A stretch of 64,000 bases of DNA from Paguma larvata (Eukaryota; Chordata; Mammalia; Carnivora; Viverridae). A program made the translations under genes and the position numbers. Of this stretch, positions 10,552 through 21,640 are shown piece after piece. Each line of letters starts with the position of its first letter. The first letter of the stretch is position 1. Where the stretch lies: positions 3,596,001 to 3,660,000 of the forward strand of contig CM057844.1 of NCBI GenBank assembly GCA_030068075.1, given 5' to 3'. Below the pieces are notes generated by a model. That model saw only the letters and a list, made by a program, of their open reading frames with translations. It ran no database searches and had not been told where the DNA came from.

Positions 10552-10602
<51 letters not shown>
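10552..10602. repeat. (AC)n microsatellite
   Basis: An essentially perfect AC dinucleotide array of about 25 units. Arrays of this length and purity are usually polymorphic. Confidence 0.97.
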
Positions 10603-10607
<5 letters not shown>

Positions 10608-11039
10608 TGTGTTTTTTTTTTCTGCAGCGAGCCTGTATTTTCCCTTTTTAATAATTAGTTTTTGAACTTCATTTTGAAAATCCACTTATTCATCATGTTC
10701 TAAAAACACACCCTAATCGAATACCAATGGCTTTAAACCAATCTTTGGTTGTAAACTTACCCTTGATAACACACTAGCTCTGGCAATTAAGGGAGAAACT
10801 GGAGGAAGATGCCATCCAGAAACTACACGATTAGCCTGAGCCAGTCTGCGCCATCCCCTATTCTTCAGTGCTGTATGTCTCTGCTCAAGTGGGTCTGTAT
10901 CCCATGCCTCTTAAAATCTCTTGCCCCCAAATAAGGAACAGAGGCAGTTAAAATGTGGAAAATTGAGAAAATGCAGAACACATCATTAACTCATATACTC
11001 AGGAAGCTGTGGCAATCTTTACTTCTCCTCACATAAGGC
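10603..11039. other. Low-repeat DNA, no feature recognised
   Basis: Ordinary mixed sequence between the microsatellite and the CpG-retaining segment. Confidence 0.45.
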
Positions 11040-11370
11040 CCACTATAAATGAAATATATATTTTAATTATTTCCAGTTTAAATATTCCCAGTGTGCAATA
11101 TGCAACCTCAACTGTTCGCTGTAGAATAAAGGAAAATTGGGCGGTAAGAAAGCGAGAAGAAAGTTGCAGCTAATGCAGAACAGTTGCAAGGCATCGTCAC
11201 ATCGCCCTGAGCAAAACTCTTCTTTTTATTTTGCAGAAAAAGCAATCGATTTCCCCTACATGCAGCATCTGTATTCAGATTCTGTTTACTCATGAGCTCT
11301 GACAGGTTTACCCGAAGCAGCTTTGCAAACCAGCTGCTCCTTCACAATCTCTGCGGTTATAATTCTTTTA
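11040..11370. promoter_or_regulatory. Candidate conserved non-coding segment (unproven)
   Basis: A non-repetitive segment that keeps several CpGs in AT-rich surroundings (TGTTCGCTG, GGGCGGTAAG, AAGCGAGAAG, CATCGTCACATCGCCC, GCAATCGATTT, ACCCGAAGC, CTGCGGTT). CpG retention outside repeats can mark constrained or hypomethylated DNA. No direct conservation evidence is available here. Confidence 0.3.
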
Positions 11371-12229
11371 AGTTGTGGGGATAACTGAAAAATGTACATG
11401 GTTCTCTGGGATGCAAGGCAGGCAGCAGGAACTGTTGACATATTTTATTTTTTACATAGCATTTTCAATTACAGAGAATGGCATAGCTATGAACTTTCAT
11501 TGCGTTGCCCCCCCCCATCTCCTCTTGACGTTTGTCAGGCAACATAAAGCTTGCGAAGTCACTTCAACTCAGCCTCTCTCCAGAAAAGTCTGTGGATTGC
11601 CCAGTAATGTCATTCTTGACTCTCCACAAAAGCAAAGCCAGAGCCCCTTCGGTGCACTGAGTATATGGCTTTTCCAGTTAAACCACTGGGGGAGCTCACC
11701 CCAGAAATGGAATCTGTAGAAATAGCAATGCAGTGTGCAAGATCACTTTTAAAGTCTTTCGGCTACTCAGCCAATACAGGGGGGAAAAAACAACAACCAC
11801 ATAATTTCTTCAAAACTCTTGCAACTTGCTATTGTTTCCAAGATTAGTAACTACTCTAAAACTTTATCACAATTGCTTATGTTAAAGAGTTTTGACATCG
11901 GCTTTAGCAGCAGAGTGGCCAGGGGAAGTTTAAAATTGGCCTTGCATAAGACAGGTTTAGTACTTCCAAGAACCAAAGAACGTTTTCCTTTTTCTTTTTT
12001 TTAATAGAAGTGTTTATGAGCCCTGCTTTGGCCTGCAGCCCATATATGATTATTAAATAAACGTATACTAGTATTATATCTAAATATGTACTCAGGGGGA
12101 AAATATCCTAGAAAATTAAACTGTCAGGGAATAAGGGGAAAAAATGGTCACAAAATATTCCAAAATGCTAGGAGAGAATTGGTTTTTAAGACTGAGGTTT
12201 GATGTACTCCCCTGTCCCCAAGAGTGGTA
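11371..12229. other. Low-repeat DNA, no feature recognised
   Basis: Three overlapping open frames of 60-114 codons lie here on the plus strand. None shows a motif or codon pattern that I can support as coding. Confidence 0.4.
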
Positions 12230-12632
12230 CTTTCTGGCTGCTGGAACCTCCTCTCAGGGCTTTCCAAATTCATGTTTCCTTTTGTATATCTGAGACTTTG
12301 CAATGCTGTTCCAGGTGCCCAGGGTGCTCATTGTCTCTTCCCAGCGTGAGCACTCATCCTTTCAACATGGATCAGAAAGCATGGTCTGCCCAGCTTCCCC
12401 ACCACCCCCTCCTCCAGGGACCAGCAGCGCCCTCCACAGTTTCTGTAGAGCTGACACATTATATTAGACACCCATGCCTTGGCTTCCTGTGGCTCTGCAC
12501 ATGTATCCTTCACCAGTGGCCAAGTTCTCAAGGGAATGAGCTAGTCTGCGACTTAGTCTCCGTAGTTTCACTACCCCCCCCAGAAGTGCCAGGTTAAGAA
12601 GCATTCATTAAATGAATAAAGATAAAGTAATA
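12230..12632 (+). mobile_element. Probable L2 3' fragment
   Basis: A C/T-rich sense-strand text (GGAACCTCCTCTCAGGGC, AGCACTCATCCTTTCAAC) ends in AAGCATTCATTAAATGAATA, like the L2 3' terminus with its GAATGAAT end. Highly diverged. Confidence 0.4.
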
Positions 12633-12833
12633 GTGGAAGTACAAACATACATATTTATGAAATGTTTTTATTAGGTGAAAATTTTCAAATCAGTTTCAGG
12701 GAGAGACTCAGCACACAGCTCTTAATTCACTGTGAGAAGCTCACATTTTTCATATTTGTATATTGAAGACCAGTGTTTTTTTTTCAGAAAAAAAAATTGT
12801 TTCAGAAGTAACCATTATAGGGTCAAAATTATT

Positions 12834-12961
12834 ATTATTTTTTAAGTAGACTCTACACCCAGCATGGAACCCAATGTGGGGTTTGAATTCACAACCCTGA
12901 AATCAAGACCTGAGGTGAGATCAAGTCAGACGCTTATTCAACTGAGACTCCCAGGCACCCC
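12834..12961 (-). mobile_element. Old tRNA-Lys SINE with target-site duplication
   Basis: The minus strand carries a GGGTGCCTGGGAGTCTCAG head and a short T-rich tail. The flanks TCAAAATTATT (12823-12833) and TCAAAGTTATT (12962-12972) are an 11-bp duplication with one mismatch. The short body and missing CT tract indicate an older subfamily, like the copy at 4611-4744. Confidence 0.85.
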
Positions 12962-13083
12962 TCAAAGTTATTTTTTAAATACACATGTTTTATAATCAAC
13001 TTAAAAGCTCCATTTGATTGTTTTCTTGTGTCTTTTTTACTTGGTTTACAGCCTCTCTGCTGGAAAAAAATGTTCATTTGAAT

Positions 13084-13110
13084 GTGTGTGTGTGTGTGTA
13101 TGTGTGTACA
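13084..13110. repeat. Short (TG)n run
   Basis: About 12 TG units with one interruption, followed by ACACGTGTGTGCG. Alternating purine-pyrimidine sequence. Confidence 0.8.
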
Positions 13111-13214
13111 CGTGTGTGCGTAATCATCAGCACTTCCTACATAGTCTGTCCTATAAAGATGGGTCAGATTCCATAGAAAAATTAAAAATGTGACATATGG
13201 AAACTAGTACTCAA

Positions 13215-13370
13215 AAATCTCATTATAGAAGAAGAATAGGAAGTAGAGGGAGAAGGAGCAGGGAAAGAAGAATGAGAGTAAGAAGAAGATGGAGGAGAAA
13301 AAAGAGGAGGAGGTGGAGGAGGAGGAGGAGAAAGGGAAGGGGAAAGGAAGAAAGGAAAGACAGAAGCCTC
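13215..13370. repeat. Purine-rich tract (GA/GGA-rich)
   Basis: About 155 bases that are almost wholly A and G on the plus strand, with AGGAGG repeats near 13306-13330. Open frames on either strand here are composition artefacts. Confidence 0.9.
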
Positions 13371-13394
13371 CTCTGATCTTACATATAACTGCAC

Positions 13395-13600
13395 TAAGCG
13401 CTAACATTTATTAAGCCCTTGTAAGCCAGGCACTATTTTAAGTACTTAAAGTATTGACTTATGCAATCCTTACCCACACTGTGTGGCAGGTCCTAGATTG
13501 TCCTATTACTACTCATGAGATAATGGAGTCATTAATAAACGGTAGTGTCAGAATTTAAACTTGGGCTCTTGGCTCCAGAGTCCATGTAACCCCCTACTCC
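13395..13600 (-). mobile_element. MIR element
   Basis: The plus strand reads CATTTATTAAGCCCTTGTAA, GCCAGGCACTATTTTAAGTA, TTATGCAATCCTTACC, GAGATAATGGAGTC and GGCTCCAGAGTCCATG. That is the reverse of MIR from 3' to 5', nearly full length. Confidence 0.85.
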
Positions 13601-13619
13601 TCCGAAAGACACCTACTTG

Positions 13620-14378
13620 CTCTCTCAATTTCCTCACCTCCTACTCATCATCCACCAACTCCACACTCCCTCTGACTCTATCATTCTAAAGAGCCCTTGG
13701 TGTCAGTGGTAGCCTCTATGTCACAGGGGATATTGCTCAGGCCTCATCAGAGCCAACTTGTTGGCCAAACTCAATACTGCTGACTTCTTTGTCCTGCTTC
13801 TCTTTACTTCGGGTCATAGTTCTTTCCTGTTTTCCTCCTATTTTTCTGCCAGCTCTTTCTCTAGCTCTTTGAATATTCTTCTCAACCCAGCCATTTAAGT
13901 GGTATAGTCCCAGGGACTCCTTTGCCTTTTCTTACTCAATGTTGTCACTTTTGAACCTAAGATTCAGGTCATCTCATCTCCATCCCACTTTTGATTATCA
14001 CCTACATGCACATGATACACATACGTATAATCCCAACAGAGATGTCAGACCTACATCCTGAGCTCCAGACCATGTATATCCAAAAGACTACCTGATATGT
14101 CCAAGAGGATGGCATGAAGAAACTGAGAACTTGCTCATCGAATTATGTGTTGCTGAATCTCTAGGGCCAGCAACAATGCCTGATACCTAGCACACAATCA
14201 GCGCATTTTGACTTAATGAGTTCATAAATAAATGGATGAAACTCCACGTGTCTAAAACTTAACTTGTAATATCCTATCTCCCTGAATGGTGCCACTTTGA
14301 AAATTCTGTTCTCTGTTATTGCAACACTGGCTTCTCTCAATTTTATTTCCTATATATGTATAAAGTCAATCCACTTTC
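13620..14378 (+). mobile_element. L2 element, left part (split by a SINE)
   Basis: Diverged L2 3' region in sense orientation, with C/T-rich text such as TTTCCTCACCTCCTACTCA and CCATCCACCAACTCCACAC. It continues at 14581-14830 after the SINE. Individual stretches are weak; the continuity across the SINE supports one old element. Confidence 0.5.
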
Positions 14379-14580
14379 AAGCTGCCTACGTGGCTTAGTC
14401 AGTTGGGCATCCAAATCAATTTTGGCTCAGGTTATGATCTCCCAGTGTGTGGGATTGAGCCTAATGTCTGGCTCTGCATTGACAGCATGTAGCCTGCTTG
14501 GGATTTTCTCTCTTTCCCTTGCTCACTTGCACAGTATCACTCTGCCTCAAAGTAAATAAACTTAAAAAAATAAAATAAAA
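14379..14580 (+). mobile_element. tRNA-Lys SINE inserted in L2
   Basis: The head is AAGCTGCCTACGTGGCTTAG, the tail AGTAAATAAACTTAAAAAAA. The target duplication TCAATCCACTTTC (14366-14378) and TCAGTCCACTTTC (14581-14593) is 13 bp with one mismatch, so it is younger than the L2 it splits. Confidence 0.93.
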
Positions 14581-14830
14581 TCAGTCCACTTTCTCCCCCT
14601 ACACAGCCATCTGTATACGCTACCTCCACTAAATCCACATCTACTCATACCCTTTTCAATCACCTTACCATAATGCTGTCTGAGTGGTCTCCTTAAAAAA
14701 TAAATCTGATTTGCAACATATTTAGAGCTCTTCAGAAGCCTTTCATTGCTCTTATAACCAGGATCTAAATAATTAACATGAACAACAGGACCCTGAGCTA
14801 CTTGACTCTCCTGTCCAAGTCTCCAGATGT
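14581..14830 (+). mobile_element. L2 element, right part
   Basis: TGTCTGAGTGGTCTCCTTAA, AATAAATCTGATTTGCAAC and CTCTTCAGAAGCCTTTCATT match the L2 block in the order TGATCTTTTTAAA, AAATCTGATCATGT, CTCCAATGGCTTCC. Sense orientation. Confidence 0.7.
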
Positions 14831-15144
14831 TCTTGGTACAAATTTGGTGATTATATTATAGTTTTAGTTTTCACGTTTGGAACTTTGATCTTTTTTTTTC
14901 TTTTATTTTACTTGCAAGTTTTTCTAATCATTTAGTGGCATGTACTTCATGCCACTGATCTGTGCACTGAAAAATAGGGTTTGTTTCTGCATTCAAATTG
15001 AGATTAATTGTCTAAATTGATTCATTTTTAAATTTACCATCATAAAAGACATGCTAAATTTTATTTATGTTACCTTATTTTTATATTTTTCTGCTTCCTT
15101 TATTTTTTTATTTTTTTAATTTTTTTTAAAGTCTCACACTTTTA
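14831..15144. other. AT-rich DNA, no feature recognised
   Basis: T-rich runs precede the L1 tail at about 15145. Nothing else recognised. Confidence 0.4.
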
Positions 15145-15293
15145 ATTCGTTTTTTATTTTTTTTTACATTTTATAATAGTTTATTTTCAAATTGGTTTAC
15201 ATATAACACCCAGTGTTCATCCCAACATGTGCCCTTTTTAATGCCCATCACCCCCTCTCCCCCCTCCCTCATCCCCCTTACCCTCAGTTTTTT
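15145..15293 (-). mobile_element. Short 5'-truncated carnivoran L1 3' end
   Basis: Starts with a T-rich run (the poly(A) tail on the minus strand), then TTTTCAAATTGGTTTACATA, AACACCCAGTGTTCATCCCA and AATGCCCATCACCCCC, the reverse of the young carnivoran L1 3' UTR. Only about 150 bp were copied. Confidence 0.88.
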
Positions 15294-15296
15294 TCT

Positions 15297-16290
15297 TAGA
15301 AGAAAACACAGGAGAAAAATTTCCTAACACTCTATTTAGCATTGGTTTCTTATGTATGATGCCAAAAGATCAGACAACAAAAAGAAAAAATAGAGAAGTC
15401 AGACTACATCAAAATTAAACTGTGCATCAAAAGACACAAAGAACAGAGTGAAAAGGCAACCCATGGAATGGGAAAAAAATATATACAAATCATATGTATG
15501 GTAAGGGATTCATATCCAAAATATAGAAAGAACTCCTACAACTCAAAAACAGAAAACAAACAACCTCGTTAAAAAGTGGGCAAAGGATTTGAGTAGACCC
15601 TTCTCAAAAGAAGATGTACAAGTGGCCAATAAAGCACAAGAAAAGATGCTCAGCATCACTAATTATTAGAGAAATGCAATTAAAAAGCCACAAGATACAA
15701 TCTCAAACCCGTTAAGATGACTACTATCAGATGAACAGAATAGAATAAGTATTTGTGAGGATAGGGGGAATTTGTAATCCTTGTATATTGTTGGCAGGAA
15801 TGTAAGGTGGTGCAGAGACCATGGAAATAGCATAATAGTTCCTCAAATAATTAAAAATAGAATTACTGTATGATCCAGCATTTCCATTTCTGGGTATAAA
15901 ACCAAAATAATTGAAAGCAAGAACTCACAGGAGATATTTGTATACACATGTTAATAGCACTATTGTTCAAAATAGCCAAAAGGCAGAAGCAACCTAAGTG
16001 TGTATCAGTGGGTGAATGAGTGAGTAAACAAAATGTGGTCTATACATAAAAGGGAATATTATTTAGCTGTATAAAGGAAGAAAATCTTGACACCTACTAC
16101 AACAGAGATGAACCTTGAGGACATTATGCTAAGTGAAATAAGGCAGTCACAAAAGGAAAAATACTGATTCCACTAATATAAAGTAACTAAAGTAGTCAAG
16201 TTCATAGAGACAAAAAGTAGAATACTGGATGGATGGTGATGTTTGCATAACAGTGTGAATGTACATTAATGCCACAATAATAGAAAAAAG
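15297..16290 (+). mobile_element. Old L1 ORF2 C-terminal region and 3' UTR
   Basis: Landmarks in order on the plus strand are AAGTCAGACTACATCAAAAT, CAAAGGATTTGAGTAGACCC, AGAGAAATGCAATTAAAA, CTGTATGATCCAGCATTTCC, CTAAGTGAAATAAGGCAGTC and, near the end, CAGTGTGAATGTACATTAAT. This is the canonical 3' kilobase of a mammalian L1M. Many stops; inactive. Confidence 0.9.
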
Positions 16291-16548
16291 GAGAAATATA
16301 TAACATGTAAATTGGAAGTAGAGAGAATGCAAAGGCCAAGAAATAAACATCAGATAAACCCAAGAAAAAATTATTTAAATTGGAAAGAAAGACCTTCTTT
16401 GTAATCATGATAGTAGCAGTCCTCTTCAGTGAAAAACTTGGAAATTTCTATGCATCAAGTAGCCTGACCTCAAAATATACACCTAAAAGCTGCAGGAATC
16501 ACAAGGATAAATGGAAAGAAACATAACTTTAAACTAATATGGGAATTT

Positions 16549-16564
16549 TTTAAATGTTTGGTTT

Positions 16565-16600
<36 letters not shown>

Positions 16601-16773
16601 CATGTGCAGGGAAGGGGCAGAGAGGGAGACACAGAATCTGAACCAGGCTCCAGGCTCCAAGCTGTCAGCACAGAGCCCATAGAGCCCGATGCAGGGCTCA
16701 AACTCAAAAACTGTGAGATCATGACCTGAGTTGAAGTCAGACGCTCAACTGACTGAGCCACCCAGACGCTCCA
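16549..16773 (-). mobile_element. tRNA-Lys SINE with (TG)n(AG)n tail region
   Basis: The head on the minus strand is GGAGCGTCTGGGTGGCTCAG. The CT tract has expanded into TGTGTG then GAGAGA (16566-16600). The flanks AACTAATATGGGAATTTTT (from 16531) and AACCAATAATGGGAATCTT (from 16775) look like an imperfect long target duplication. Confidence 0.92.
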
Positions 16774-16859
16774 TAAACCAATAATGGGAATCTTAAACAT
16801 ACCTTTTCTTGTTCTTGGCAGACCAAGTAGATAGAATACAAGAAAGGATAGAGAACTTG

Positions 16860-17063
16860 AGGTTGTTTTAAGACAGAGAGAGAGAGAAAGAGAGAGAGAG
16901 CAGGAGAAGGGCAGGGAAAGAGGGAGAGAGAGATAATCCGAAGCAGGCTCTGCACTATCAGCACAGAGCCCAACATGGGGCTTGAACTCATGAACCATGA
17001 GAACTTGACCTGAGCCAAAACCAAGAGTTGAACACTTACCTGACTGACGCACCAATGAGCCCC
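16860..17063 (-). mobile_element. tRNA-Lys SINE with target-site duplication
   Basis: A GA-rich stretch at 16872-16930, the body with CAGGCTCTGCACTATCAGCA, and a head ending at about 17062. The duplication is AGAGAACTTG (16850-16859) and AGAGGACTTG (17064-17073). Confidence 0.9.
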
Positions 17064-17075
17064 AGAGGACTTGTC

Positions 17076-17096
17076 CGTTGTTGTTGTTGTTGTTGT
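17076..17096. repeat. (TTG)n trinucleotide run
   Basis: Six or seven GTT units. Confidence 0.9.
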
Positions 17097-18130
17097 TTAA
17101 TTAAATTGAAGTATAGTTTATGTACAAAAAGATACACAATAAATACTGATTACATATATTTATGTAAACCTTACCCAGGTAGAGGTTAAGGTAGAGGTTA
17201 CATGGAGACATTTTTACCTCCTATAATGTTTCCTTTTGTTCCTTACCAGTGAGTTTCCAAGGTAATTATATTGTGACTTTTATCACCAGAAAATAGTTTT
17301 GACTGCTATTCCCTTTCATGTAAATAGAATTTTACAGTATATAGTCTTGTGTGAATTGCTTCTTCTACTCAACATAATATTTTTTAGATCCATGCACATT
17401 GTTATGTATATAAACTATTAATTTTTCTTTACAGTATCAGCTGTATGAAATATAAGATTATTTTGGGCAAGGCTTTTGTGAAAGTTTTTTTGTTTTGTTT
17501 TGTTTTTTTCATTTCTCTTGGTGTATACCTGAGAGTCAAACAGCTGGTTGTTCAGGTAAGTGTTTATTTGTCCTTATTAAAAATTGCCAAACAGTTTTCC
17601 AAATGTTTGTTCCATTTTAAACTCCCAAACATCAACCTATGAGAGTTCTATCTGCTTCACATTCTTGTAAACACATGGTGTTCTCTCTCGTTTCCAGTAG
17701 AAGCATATATTATTTCAGTGTGTTTTACTTTGCATTTCACTGATTAGTAATGATATTTGAACACCTTTTCAAGAGTTTACTAACTATTTGAGTGTTGTGA
17801 AGTATCTGTTATTCTTTTGCCCTTTTCTTAAAAATTGGACTATTTGTCTTTTCCTTGGTTTATATTTCTAGAAAAAAAGTTCTTTGGCAAATATATATAT
17901 CAAGAATACTTCTCCCAGTCTTTGGTTTGCCTTTCACTTTCTTAAAGGTGTCTTTTGATCCCCAAATATTTCTAGTTATGATAAAATCAAATTTACCAAT
18001 TTGTGGGTTTTGTTTTAATGGTTAATGCATTTTTTTCTGTTTCAAGAAATCTTTGCATATCCCAATGTCTTAAAGATAATCTACAGTATTTTCCTCCAGA
18101 AAGCTTTATGGTTTAACCTTATATTTAGAA
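17097..18130 (-). mobile_element. Old L1 3' region
   Basis: The plus strand reads the reverse of an L1M 3' kilobase: TTTACAGTATATAGTCTTGT, AGATCCATGCACATTGTTAT, TTTCATTTCTCTTGGTGTAT, CAAACAGTTTTCCAAATG, TTTGCATTTCACTGATTAG, CCCAGTCTTTGGTTTGCCTT. It is more diverged than the other L1 fragments. Confidence 0.85.
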
Positions 18131-18517
18131 CTATGATTCACTAATATTTTATATATTATAAGCAACTAAACCAGGAGCCAAACATATCAAATTCTCTACT
18201 TGAAAAAAGGGGAAGTAAATGTTTTTGTACATCAATAAAAACTTACAAAATGACCATAATTTAGACCACTAAAAATCGTTCAATCAATACTGAAACATGA
18301 ATAACAAAACCACATTCTGCATCTGCAATGCAATAAAATAAGAAAGAAGTTTTAAAATGTTTAAATCTACTTGAGAATCTAAAACATGATCTCTTATTCA
18401 CATTGGGTGAAAGAGAATATCAGTTTTCCAAAAAGAAATATCTAAAAAATAATGGCTCAAATTTTTAAAAAATCTCTGAGACAAAGTCAATTTTGTACTC
18501 AGATGAAAGTTTGTCTG
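18131..18517. other. AT-rich DNA, no feature recognised
   Basis: No recognisable repeat or gene. Confidence 0.45.
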
Positions 18518-18690
18518 AACTTAAAAAAAAAAAAAAGAAAAAAGGGAGGAGGGAAAAAATAAGGGAGGGAGGAAAGAAAAGAAAAAAAAAGAAAGGAAAG
18601 GAAAGGAAAGGAAAGGAAAGGAAAGGAAAGGAAAAGAGGGTGAGAGAGAGAGAAAGAGAGAGAGAGGGAGAAAGGAGAGAAAGAAAAAGA
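18518..18690. repeat. Purine tract with (GGAAA)n core
   Basis: An A-rich run, then GGGAGG blocks, about nine GGAAA units (roughly 18591-18635), then GAGAGA. Almost no pyrimidines over 170 bases. Confidence 0.95.
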
Positions 18691-19974
18691 AAAGTGAAGG
18701 AATTACTAACAGTAATAAAGAAACCTGTGAATTTGAAACTAGAACAGACGTCCCTAAACTTTCTCTCATGCTATGTATGAAATGTAGAGAGCTATCATAA
18801 GCATCCCTTGAAATTAGAGAGAACCAGGAAACCCTATTTTGATTCATGTGATGGGGTCAGAGCCGCCTAATGCTGACCCTGCTCTCTTTCTTCCAGGTTC
18901 TTGCCTTGAACAGAACACAAAGGCTATCCTGTTACCATGTTGAAAAGGCCAAAAGATTCAGGCTAAAAGAAACAGGAATTAACTAAAGAAAGGGCACCAG
19001 AAACCACCTTCCTCTTGACTCTTTGTGCTTCTATAGTTAGCTAGAAAGCATTCTTAACTGACAAGAGTGAATCATGAGATGAGAACTGGGGTCATATTCA
19101 CGGAACGTAACGGGGTTAACAAATAGAGGCAAGTACAATGGGGATTTATTTTATAATAAAGCAGTTGTATCAAATCAATGGTTAATTTGGGACAACTTCC
19201 TAGCCAGGTAGAGTGAAGAAAATCATAAAAATAATGCCATATTTTGCTGCTTACCACAAAATATAATCTAAAGGATCTGCCTGGAATTTTGCCATGCAAA
19301 CATTAGTAAATATTATTTTCTCCCAAAACACATCTCTCACATTTAGAAGGAAACCCCTGGTTTAATATCCATTGTTTAAACAATTCTAACTGCCTTCCAA
19401 GTATAGAAGAGGTCAATGGAGAGTATTATATTGGCTTATTGTGCATTTAAAATCAGAGCTCACTTAAACTATATTAACCACAAAGATGAGTCAATAGTTT
19501 CCTGAAGTGAAACCAGCAAGGAAATGTTTTGCTTTGTTTTCTTTATATTTATAGTTTTGAAACAAAGGCATGCAACCTTGTGTGTCTTTTCCAATTTTCA
19601 TAAGAGTATGCTTCAACCTTACAAAATGGCTTTAAGTTTTTCTTTTAGAAACAATTAAGATAGAATGAGAAATACATTTCTTGAATTTCTGCTAAAAAGT
19701 TGGTAAAAAAAAACCATCATGGTCTGATGTTTTTGTGATGAAATATCTTGCACCACCATTTTGATGAGTATTATCATTTACTGATCATGAGTCTTCTTTG
19801 TTGTCTCCCTCTAAAACCAATCTTGAAATGTATACTTTCTTAAAAAATTGTTCATTTCATGGATTTTTAATTTATTAGTATAAAGTTGCTCATATTGACC
19901 CTGAGTTAAAAAAAAATACTTCTGTGTATATTTGTATCCATTATTTATTCCTAATATTATTTATATGGTTACTC
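18691..19974. other. Low-repeat DNA, no feature recognised
   Basis: About 1.3 kb with no repeat consensus or coding signal that I can support. Confidence 0.5.
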
Positions 19975-20035
19975 TCCCTTTCTCCCTCTCTTTTTTTCTT
20001 CTTCTCTCTCTCTCTCTTTCTCCCTCTTTCTCTGC
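19975..20035. repeat. Pyrimidine tract (CT-rich)
   Basis: C/T only apart from a few bases, with a central CTCTCTCTCT run. Confidence 0.9.
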
Positions 20036-20074
20036 TGTCTGTTATATCACTCTTTTAAGTTAGTATTTAGTCTT

Positions 20075-20275
20075 GGGTACCTGGGTACCTCAGTCAGTTA
20101 AGTCATGATCTTGGTCATGATCTTGCAGTTCGTGAGTTCAAGCCCCACATCAGGCTCTGAGTTGACAGTGCTGAGCCTGCTTGGGATTCTCTGTCTCTCC
20201 CTCTGTTTCTGTTTCTCCCCCACTCTCTCCCTCTCTCTCAGAATAAATAAATAAACTTTAAAAAATAAATAAAAT
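20075..20275 (+). mobile_element. tRNA-Lys SINE with target-site duplication
   Basis: The head is GGGTACCTGGGTACCTCAG, the tail GAATAAATAAATAAACTTTA. The duplication is AGTATTTAGTCTT (20062-20074) and AGCATTTGGTCTT (20276-20288), 13 bp with two mismatches. Confidence 0.93.
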
Positions 20276-20584
20276 AGCATTTGGTCTTATCAATCAACTG
20301 TACTTTTTGTTTTTAATCTGCAATGTAATTAACTTCTGCTTTAATTTCCTTCCTGCTATTTGATTTAAATTTTTGTGTTGTTCCTTTTTCCACCTTTTGG
20401 GTTTGACATACTAGTTCAGTTATTATAATTTTTTCCTTTAGGTCTAGCTTGGTGCATATCACTTGTTTTTACATAGGGCGCTTTTGCTTTAGATATTTTA
20501 CAATGTTTCTTTAGATTTACTCTCTAATGAAAGTTTATTTTTGCTATTCTTTGTTATATTCTAATTTTGCATATTTTGTGGTCA

Positions 20585-21030
20585 ATGTTCCCTCTCCAAA
20601 ACCCCAGTCTAACCATGAGAAATGACCCCAGTCCCTACATGAGAAAACATCAGGCAAACCCAAATTGAAGGATATACAAAATTCTGACTAGTATGCCTCA
20701 GAACTGCCAAGGTCATCCAAAACAGGAAAAGCCTGAGAAACTGTTACAGTCCAAAGGAGGTTAAGGACACGTGACAACTAAATATAAGGCAGACCTTAAA
20801 TGGAATCCTAGAAAAAGCACATTAGGGAAAAACAAGTGAAATTCAAATTAAGGATGGAGTTTAGTTAGTATGAATGCACTAGTGTTGATTGCTTAGTTGT
20901 GACAAACATAAGATGTCAACAATAGAGAAAACCAGATGAATGTTATATGGAACTCTCCGTAATATCTTCACCACACTTGAGTAGATTTAAAACTATTCCA
21001 AAATTTAAAAGTTTATTTTAAGTTTATTTG
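20585..21030 (+). mobile_element. Ancient repeat, probably an L1M-type 3' UTR (copy 1 of 3)
   Basis: Landmarks are GAGAAAACATCAGGCAAACC, CAGAACTGCCAAGGTCATC, AGCCTGAGAAACTGTTACAG, GACACGTGACAACTAAATAT, and an end with TTAAAACTATTCCAAAATTT. The same order recurs at 28570 (plus) and, reversed, at 62545. I recognise the family as a widespread mammalian repeat. The L1M attribution is tentative. Confidence 0.65.
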
Positions 21031-21059
21031 TTTTGCACAACAAAACAAAATATCCTCTT

Positions 21060-21447
21060 GTAGTTTGCCTCCTCCATCAGTCTGTAATATCCCTATGTCA
21101 TTAACATGGATTTTAGGGCCCCAAATGGCCTGTCCTTCTGTCTCTGACTGTATTGTCCTCTTCACACATTACCCACCCCTCTACTCCTCCTACTCCAACC
21201 CACCCACACGGACCTTCTGCTTGTTCCTCTGGCATGTCAGCCACGATCACTCTCCAGGGTATTCACACATCCTGTCTCTGGGCTCCACCCACCTTAATCT
21301 CTTGTCTACTTTATGTTTTTATAAAAATGTCATTCTTGAAATGATAGCTTTCTGACCACTTTATTTAAAAGTAAAATTCCCTCAAGCCTCTTCCTCTTTA
21401 TCTCTTTTCCTTTGTTTGTTTTTTTCCATAATAATAATCACCTTATC

Positions 21448-21495
<48 letters not shown>

Positions 21496-21640
21496 ACACA
21501 CTATTCTTTATTGTCTCCATCCATTAGAATGTAAGCTTCATTAGGGCAGAGATCTTTTTGTGTTTTATCCATTGTTGTATCCTTAATACTTATCAGACAT
21601 CTGGCACAGAGTAAGAACTCAGAGTATTGACTGAATACAT
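21060..21640 (+). mobile_element. L2 3' end, interrupted by (CA)n
   Basis: After a C/T-rich block, the sequence beyond the microsatellite reads TTAGAATGTAAGCTTCATTA, GGGCAGAGATCTTTTTGTG, TTGTTGTATCCTTAATACTT and CTGGCACAGAGTAAGAACTC, which is the classic L2 3' terminus. The CA array at 21451-21500 lies in the L2 body. Confidence 0.8.
21451..21500. repeat. (CA)n microsatellite
   Basis: About 24 CA units with one TA interruption near the right end. Confidence 0.97.

Noticed and set aside
18493..18847. 95-108 codon frames with Lys/Glu/Arg or Phe/Leu/Ser runs
   Set aside because: They translate the purine tract and its complement; no coding signature.
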